NCBI GenBank assembly: GCA_030248195.1
Contig: JASAND010023840.1
Location: forward strand, 87,014 to 151,013
Origin: Trissonchulus latispiculum
Taxonomy: Eukaryota > Nematoda > Enoplea > Enoplida > Ironidae
Direction of reading: 5' to 3'
Length of the DNA stretch: 64,000 nucleotides
The position numbers and the translations under genes are program-made. Of the stretch, positions 58,901-64,000 are shown piece after piece. The notes under the pieces were generated by a model. The model was not told the origin of the DNA and made no database searches. It saw nothing but the letters and a program-made list of their open reading frames with translations. Within the stretch, counting starts at the first letter, position 1; each line of letters starts with the position of its first letter.

Positions 58901-61111
58901 CGACTTCAGCAAAATTCTTTACGAAACGGCGATAATAAGATGCAAGTCCGAGAAACCTTCGCACCTCCTGCACTGTTTTGGGGGTTGGATAATTAGCCAC
59001 TGCTGAGATCTTCTGAGGATCTGGTTCAAGGCCACGCTTCGAGACCATGTAACCTAGGAAAGGTACTGATGACCTAGCAAACCAGCATTTCTGAGGCTTC
59101 AGTTTAAGGTTATATTTCTTAAGTCTCAGTAAAACCTTTTCTATGTCGTTTAGGTGTTGCTCAAAGGTATTGCTGTAGATCAGAATGTCATCCAGATAGC
59201 AAAGACAGATTTTGTGGTTCAATCCAGCTAGCGTAAATTCCATCAATCTTTCGAACGTTGCTGGAGCATTTACCAAGCCAAATGGCATGCAATTGAATTC
59301 GTACAGTCCAAGAAACGACGTGAAGGCTGTCTTTGCTCTATCCTTTGGGTCCATCTGAACTTGCCAATATCCAGAACTCAAGTCCAGAGAAGAAAAGTAT
59401 CTAGCTCCTCTGATTGAATCCAGCAGCTGATCGATTCTTGGTAAAGGATATGTGTCGATGCGAGTTAAGCGATTCAAAGCTCGGTAGTCCACACAAAAAC
59501 CGTGAACTATTTCATTTTCATTTTGGTGTGTTTGGGAGCTCAAACAGTGCGTTAGGGCGCCTGGTGCGTTAAGGCCAGGTGTGTTCGTTAGATCGCCAAG
59601 TAGGTGCATTAGGGCGCTTGTATATTGCGTTAGGGCGCCTGCATATGTACAATAGAGTGCGTTAGGGCGCTGCCGCTAGAGCCAATCCACTGTTAAATTT
59701 GATTTATGACCTCCACTAAAATTAGACGAATGGATAGGATAAGACAAGGAGAGTGAATGCCTAAGCTTAAGGATAATTTGGAGTCAAGAATTGATACGTA
59801 ATTACAGGGTTGCATGGCATCTTGTTTTTATTTGTAAAACAGGGCTTGAAATTGCGATTTTTTAAATTGAAAGTCCCAAGTCTTACGCTTGTCGAGTAAT
59901 TTCATCTCAAAGTTGGGGTCTTAATTGATAAACAATTAAACATAGGCAGTGAGAAAAGATGTCATTTCTCGCGTGCGCCAAACATCTCCCGTCAAACGTT
60001 AAGGAATCTGGACAATGTTTATACTGAAATTACTAAAAATGTTAAATTGAATTAAAATTTTAATTTAGGCGTTTAAAACTTTAATTTAATTTTGAAGATT
60101 GATATTTACAACAATATTAACTTCTAAATCTTCAAAAAAATTTTAAATGATTCATTTTAATGAAAAAATTTAAAGGCCAAGGTTACAATTTTAATTCCAA
60201 GGTTTCGATCCGATATCCGACTCCGAGTTTCCGATCCGACTCCAGATTGACATGTACAATGTCTAACCCATAACTATCTGCCTATCCGATTCCGAGTTTC
60301 GTATCCGATTCCGAACTTGTCGTTTACAATCTCATACCACTAGCTATCAGCCTATCCGATTCTGATCCGACTGCCGAGATTCGCGTGTGCAATCTCATAT
60401 CCCTAACCATCTGGCTATCTGATTCCTAGTTTCGAATCCGACTCCGATCTAACTCCGAGATTATTTTGTACAATGTTCCAATTTTAATCATTTTGGCCTT
60501 TATCTATCCAATTTCATCTTCCGTATATATCGTTCCGAGTGAATCTGCATCTAGTCTATGACCATCTCAACACTTTCCGAGATACTCCGATAGCCCTTGA
60601 AATGTTTCCGACCTATTTCAGTACTTGTCCGAATCCAATAGTTTTATTTTTTCGAATCCTAAAGCTAAAGTTTCCGACATTAGTCCTAGTGCACGCATGA
60701 ATCTAGAGCCAAATTCTTTAATAATCCTGATTTCAATTTTATAATTTTTGGCGACCTTCCTTTGTCCGCACAATGACCACACAAAGGATGCAAAACGGTT
60801 TTGCAATGCCTAAAAAGGTACTTAGTGATTGATGAGTTACGTAATTAATGATATAATAACAACTACGCTTGATTTCAATAAAATCAAGTTTAGAGATCCT
60901 CAAATACAGATTCTGGTTAGCTTCGTTAAATATGGGCATCATTTTCATTAATTTATAATATTTAGGCAAAAGTTGGCAATACAGCTATGACTCTCGACTC
61001 TTGGGCTTAGACATTGTTGAAGCAGTTGAACTATTCCATAATGTGCCTCAGTTTGTTAGTCTTATCAGTGAATGGCCAGCTAATGTTTTCATAAAATATT
61101 TTTCAATTATG
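48822..61111 (+). CDS. DEG/ENaC-like channel with WSC and C-type lectin domains (partial)
   Basis: Ten exons are seen: 48,822-48,950; 49,189-49,335; 49,990-50,085; 50,953-51,007; 51,344-51,484; 51,651-51,782; 51,956-52,172; 57,163-57,285; 57,747-57,931; 60,966-61,111. All are bounded by GT-AG and every junction agrees in phase (457 codons). Exon 2 has a transmembrane-like LILGSLCLGLLTIYGG followed by YGYPV, and exon 3 has FPSVTVCSLNPY. Both are hallmarks of DEG/ENaC sodium channels after TM1. Exons 5-6 form a WSC domain (GCYHMSG, CSEIC, FAG, GCLCF). Exons 7-9 form a C-type lectin domain (CPVGWI...CYR, FIGVQQS..YWHVAG, YLSWYGDPSKW, CRLSYTVICQ). Exon 10 has ISEWPANVFIKYF, like the ISxxxWP part of late DEG/ENaC ectodomain. 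The second transmembrane segment is not found, so the 3' end lies beyond. The start is uncertain because an acceptor-like CTATCCTGCAG abuts the ATG. The exon 3-4 link is the weakest. Confidence 0.6.
49885..49958. repeat. ATT microsatellite
   Basis: More than 20 tandem ATT units in intron 2 of the channel gene. Tyr- or Leu-repeat frames across it are artefacts. Confidence 0.95.
50432..50545. repeat. CTGAAA hexamer cluster
   Basis: Short runs of CTGAAA (complement of TTTCAG) match the arrays of the hAT element at 151-1371, without its terminal repeats or a target duplication. A remnant in intron 3 of the channel gene. Confidence 0.7.
52293..52662. mobile_element. MITE with TGTCGC-rich arms
   Basis: The left end GGCCGGCTCACAGACTGTCGC and right end (complement GGCCGTTTCATAGGCTCAGTC) are related inverted ends, followed inward by many TGTCGC/GCGACA units. 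About 370 bp, no protein. The boundary is approximate and the target duplication (possibly TAA) uncertain. It sits in intron 7 of the channel gene, directly left of an LTR. Confidence 0.6.
52664..52813 (-). repeat. 3' LTR of the intronic gypsy element
   Basis: 150 bp, partner at 56,879-57,028. Its outer edge abuts the end of the TGTCGC MITE. Confidence 0.9.
52834..53856 (-). pseudogene. Integrase of the intronic gypsy element
   Basis: 53,856-53,461 carries the core with IDISGPF, LLSDNGPQF and a CNGAMKRFNREL segment where the catalytic Glu is replaced by Lys (usual NGxxER). 53,385-52,834 is the C-terminal region (FLGRPIRTKLNNP, VGDYVRYL). A frameshift or stop near 53,460 separates them. Confidence 0.85.
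53956..55230 (-). pseudogene. RT-RNase H of the intronic gypsy element
   Basis: 55,230-54,838 has LPMGMKNSAYAFQR and the catalytic motif as YQDD rather than the usual Y(V/I/L)DD, then stops. 54,807-53,956 has RNase H (VATDASAYGLGAVL, LRSDHQALTTLL) and the start of the integrase region (HEGHVGITKTKQ). The stops make it nonfunctional. Confidence 0.85.
55227..56872 (-). pseudogene. Gag-protease-RT start of the intronic gypsy element
   Basis: Gag starts at about 56,872 in one frame and shifts near 56,600. The following 461-codon frame (56,612-55,227) carries the rest of Gag (PGETFNSFYNDLRFL), two zinc-knuckle-like motifs (one degenerate, CMRCGRDHKDKQYE, then CHYCQKKEHYERVC), protease VDTGSSVSLL, and the reverse transcriptase start (VVKPNGKIRICCNLRKLN, FSKIDLKKAYFQ). 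It ends at a stop inside RT. Confidence 0.85.
56879..57028 (-). repeat. 5' LTR of the intronic gypsy element
   Basis: 150 bp, partner at 52,664-52,813. Inward it is followed by the TGGCGACGAGGG primer-site motif. Confidence 0.9.
58004..58211. repeat. 208-bp direct repeat, copy 1
   Basis: Identical to 59,500-59,707. It contains five or six GCGTTAGGGCGC-like units; a related unit also lies just outside at 57,991. Confidence 0.95.
58197..59609 (-). pseudogene. Ty3/gypsy RT-RNase H fragment between 208-bp repeats
   Basis: One open frame encodes reverse transcriptase from FCVDYRALNRL onward (YPLPRIDQLL, MPFGLVNAPATFER, CYLDD) and a full RNase H (LQCDASGTGLGCVL, DCQPLKWLL, ADALSR). It stops soon after (MVNGILCHAT). 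The frame's first 38 codons and last five read into the flanking repeats and are not retroviral. Gag, protease and integrase are absent. The open frame suggests a recent event. It lies in intron 9 of the channel gene. Confidence 0.85.
59500..59707. repeat. 208-bp direct repeat, copy 2
   Basis: Identical to 58,004-58,211. The join to the RT fragment is abrupt (CACAAAAA then CCGTGAAC). The ends are not TG...CA, unlike an LTR. Confidence 0.95.
60205..60475. repeat. Imperfect tandem repeat, about 95-bp unit
   Basis: Sequences like CCTATCCGATTCCGAGTTTC, then TGTACAATCTCATA and CTAACCATCTG recur about three times. In intron 9 of the channel gene. Confidence 0.75.
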
Positions 61112-62776
61112 GTAAGTACAATTTAGTTAACCAAGCTGTAAATGTTGAGAAAATATCAAAAGACTAGTAACTGTAACTAAAGTAACTAAATTGCATGCTA
61201 CAGATTTCTTCCTTGCATCATTTCGTAGGAACTGTTCGAATATGCGATTTTTCTACTCTAAAGTTTTTTGAGCCAACTTGAGTCTTCAAAAGAAACTTCA
61301 GGATTATTCTGTATGATTTTGTATACAAACACTTTAGTCCATTGTCCTATATAGCGCAAATGTTAATTCTCCAAATGGCTACCCGACAAGTAAATAGATA
61401 ACGCCCAATGGATAACGGGCCTGGGTGTCAAGAACGGACGGGGAAGCCTCGTCAAAACCAATAGATTATACAAAATAATTGTAAATAGACCTACCTAACT
61501 ACCTACCTAGTCTAAACAACTAACCTAACCTGTCAAAATAGCAAGACCTTTAGATATGTACAGGAGGGCGGTGATGTCCTACTGTCATATTTCGTTATTA
61601 TTTAAAAAGATTCTTTATTCAAAATTAATCCCAGTTTATGTATCTTAATTCTGTCAAAATGTATTTGAAATATTGTAATTGTCTGTGTTTGCAAAGATAG
61701 ATCATGCATCTCCCCAGTTTCGCTCAAAATTCTCTCCCAAAAACTAGTCTGAATTCTATTGGCTGGAGGCATGTCACGTGATTTCGTAATCACTATGGCT
61801 GCCTCCAGTGTTCTTTCAATCAGTCTTATTCCTGCGCTTGTTTCTGACGGTCGGTTATTTTGAGTCTCTCTGCCCTAAATTTTATGCTGACTATCGTTTT
61901 CTTTATCGAAAATTTGGGGCTCCCGAGTGCCTTGGAACTTCGGAGTCGAAAAGTACAAGGCCTCTGATCTGGTCATAGGTCAGACGGGGGTTTCCCAATT
62001 TTAACATGGGGCTTTGTAATTTATATACATATCCTGGCGATTATTTTATGATCTGATTTCTCCTATTCTCTGTGTCTCTCTGCTGTTTGGAAATTCCTGT
62101 ATTTCGTAAGTGTTTGTCCAACTTTCTTGTCAATTATGCCCCCCCTCTTTTAAATTAAATATTATAATACGGCAACTTGGCCTAGTGTATTCTAGCTAGG
62201 TTTTAGATTTGTTAGTTCGGTAAGTAGGGCTCTTAGGGCTTCGATTTGGGGTAACGTAGTTGGGAGTGAGTTAGGTTTCACGTTATTTGGCATATTCTAA
62301 TTGGCGAGGCTTGTCGAGGTCGGCTTGGAACTATCTCCAAGTCCAGGTTGCGTTTCCAGCCTCAAGCGCACAGCACCCCAGTAAAGGCACCCTAAAATTA
62401 TGATTTCTGATGACTAATATTCAGGCTGTAGACCAATTAATTAAAAATCAGACGAACAACTACGACTCCTTATTAGAATTTCAAAATAATGAAAATTAAA
62501 ATGCAGATTCTGTAAACCATATTCCAATTGAAGAAATTTCACAACCACCCAGATTAGTGTACCGGCCTTACCCTTATATATTATTCTCTAATAAATATTC
62601 TATGTATTTCGTTCCAACTAGGTCTAGTTAGGGTTTATCTAGGTAGCATATATGGTAATTTAGAGATCTATTATCTATTGGCGAGACTTCCCCAAGTTGA
62701 AGAAATCAAAGTTGTACACCACTAGGTACCTAGCGAAAAAATTGAAAATCTGAATTGAAAAGCGTTGAAAAAATTG
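61112..62776. other. Downstream of the last visible channel exon
   Basis: Probably intron or 3' flank. An acceptor-like TTCCTTGCATCATTTCGTAG near 61,229 is followed by only ten open codons in the required phase, then a stop. No second transmembrane exon recognised. Confidence 0.35.
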
Positions 62777-62849
62777 GGCATCTAGCGGGGTTCGAACCCG
62801 CGTCTTCTGCTTAACGCGCAGACGCTCTAATCAACTGAGCCACAGGTGC
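62777..62849 (-). tRNA. tRNA-like gene, apparent tRNA-Asn (GTT)
   Basis: The minus strand folds into a 73-nt cloverleaf. The acceptor is GCACCTG/TAGATGC with one C-A mismatch and one G-T wobble. The D arm is GCTC...GAGC, the anticodon stem TCTGC/GCAGA is perfect, and the T arm is GCGGG-TTCGAAC-CCCGC. A run of T follows. The loop GCGTTAA places GTT at the anticodon but has C at position 33, where U is nearly universal. It may be a decayed copy or tRNA-derived repeat. No intron. Confidence 0.65.
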
Positions 62850-63345
62850 TAAGTCTGGCTCTCCCCAAGCCAGGTGTGTTATCCATTGTGGACGCAATCC
62901 TAGTAGTGGCTTGCACTGTTTCTTCGGCATTCCCGCTACAGACACCAGTGTACATAGAATTGACATACATTGACAAAAAAGGAAAATATACGAACTTTTA
63001 TTGCAAACAAATAGGAAAAATAAGAATTTTCGAGGGTTAAAATCACCACCCATATTACTTTCTCATGCTCAGTTTTATTACCTGTATTTGTATATTTTAT
63101 TAAACTAATTTGTATAGCAATTTTTATAAATGCTAAAATCGTACATTCATCACAGCAGAAAACAGAGAACTTTAAAGTCTTGTACAACAAAGTTTGTTTG
63201 TCGTCCGGGACGGGCCGAAACATTTCGTCCCGCGTAAATCTTTGGACGGCCAACAGCCAACCAGTTGACCGTTGGCGTTTTATACTTTGCCGCCCAGCCG
63301 GAATAATTAGCTCAAGAATAATGATTTGAGGTAAAAGATTTTAAA
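62850..63345. other. Intergenic, no feature recognised
   Basis: No gene recognised. The small open frames overlap on both strands without domain content. Confidence 0.35.
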
Positions 63346-63379
63346 TCATGAGCGAAATAATGTGCCAAGTAATGACACA

Positions 63380-63565
63380 GGACATTAAATGTGAACATTC
63401 TTTAAGTTTATCATTGAATGTTTACATTCAATGACAACAATCATTGACTGTATACATTCAATAACTTTTCCATTGAATGTACACATTCAATGATTTTGGC
63501 CATGTACACATGTACACATTCAATGTATACATTCAAAGACTGTACACATTCAATGCAACATATAT
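63380..63565. repeat. ACATTCAATG repeats
   Basis: About nine copies of a (T)ACATTCAATG core occur in direct and inverted (CATTGAATGT) orientation, able to form hairpins. Confidence 0.85.
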
Positions 63566-63835
63566 ATACAACTGTCTGACGCTGACCCCCGGAACAGGCT
63601 AGCGGTCAAGACTCGTCTGAAAAAAAGGCCAATCACGGAGCTTAGAAAACCTTAGGTTTGAAAACAAGAAACATTTTTAGACTTTGAGCGAAGTTTTGAC
63701 TTTCAATTTTCTAATAAAATTAGAACAATACTATCTTCAAAGCCAACTAAAAGCTTTAGAGGTAAGGCGCTAAAAATACGATAATATGAGGACACTCCTG
63801 CTACAGGAATTTTAGAAAACTCGTTCAATAAGATA

Positions 63836-64000
63836 CTTACTTACTTACTTGCGCGCTTACTCCTACTTACGCCTATCCTACTTACGCCTAATCGTTTTCA
63901 AAACTCCAATTACTACTTACGCCTAATTCTTTCTGTCAAAACTCACATTCCTACTTACGCCTAAAGAATGTTTACGCAAAACTCGGTTTCCTACTTAGTT
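63836..64000. repeat. CTACTTACGCCTAA tandem repeat
   Basis: Units of CTACTTACGCCTA with a spacer such as ATCGTTTTCAAAACTC repeat about every 45 bp and run off the window. They are preceded by CTTACTTACTTAC. Confidence 0.85.

Noticed and set aside
58004..59707. 208-bp repeats as LTRs of a complete retrotransposon
   Set aside because: No TG...CA ends, no primer site or purine tract, and gag, protease and integrase are absent.
63836..64000. CRISPR-like spaced repeats
   Set aside because: The spacing is about 45 bp with degenerate units and the genome is animal; it is an ordinary tandem repeat.

Overview
The window is eukaryotic and animal. It has multi-exon genes with GT-AG introns, no operons, and a very high load of nested transposons. 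A PISCF-type allatostatin C precursor (minus strand, 36,606-35,022) points to an ecdysozoan, probably an arthropod; no species call can be supported from sequence alone.

Left third (1-27 kb). A minus-strand Ty1/copia relic is split by a 1.2-kb hAT element with an 8-bp target duplication. A decayed plus-strand Ty3/gypsy element follows (1.9-6.2 kb). Next is a giant LTR element of about 20.7 kb (about 6.2-27.0 kb) with near-identical direct terminal repeats of about 2.6 kb. Its first long ORF runs nucleocapsid, then a complete envelope-like glycoprotein, then two tandem aspartic proteases. Its second ORF, +1 to the first, runs reverse transcriptase, RNase H, integrase and an OTU-type cysteine protease. 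Two related accessory ORFs follow, each preceded by a candidate 3' splice site; the first is broken by a 1,578-bp palindromic element. The capsid part of gag is missing, and a 100-bp inverted copy of nucleocapsid sequence sits at the scar.

Middle (27-48 kb). There are three host genes whose exons chain in phase: a secreted Cys-rich protein (plus, 27,832-30,380), the allatostatin C gene (minus), and a novel putatively secreted protein (minus, 40,963-39,376). Between them lie a 1.6-kb hAT element, three copies of a foldback family with CAAGAGTG ends, a MITE with GGGGCCCG ends, a miniature LTR element, copia gag debris and satellite-like repeats.

Right (48.8-64 kb). Ten consecutive phase-compatible plus-strand exons (48,822-61,111, 457 codons, continuing beyond what I can see) join a DEG/ENaC-like sodium-channel start (first transmembrane segment and an FPSVTVCSLNPY motif) to a WSC domain, a C-type lectin domain and a segment resembling late DEG/ENaC ectodomain. 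This would be an unusual lectin-bearing channel. Its introns hold a MITE, a degenerate Ty3/gypsy element, a gypsy pol fragment between two identical 208-bp repeats, and a 95-bp-unit satellite. A tRNA-like gene and short tandem repeats end the window.

The strongest candidates for something undescribed are the gag-env-pro-pol-OTU giant element and the WSC/lectin-containing DEG/ENaC-like gene.
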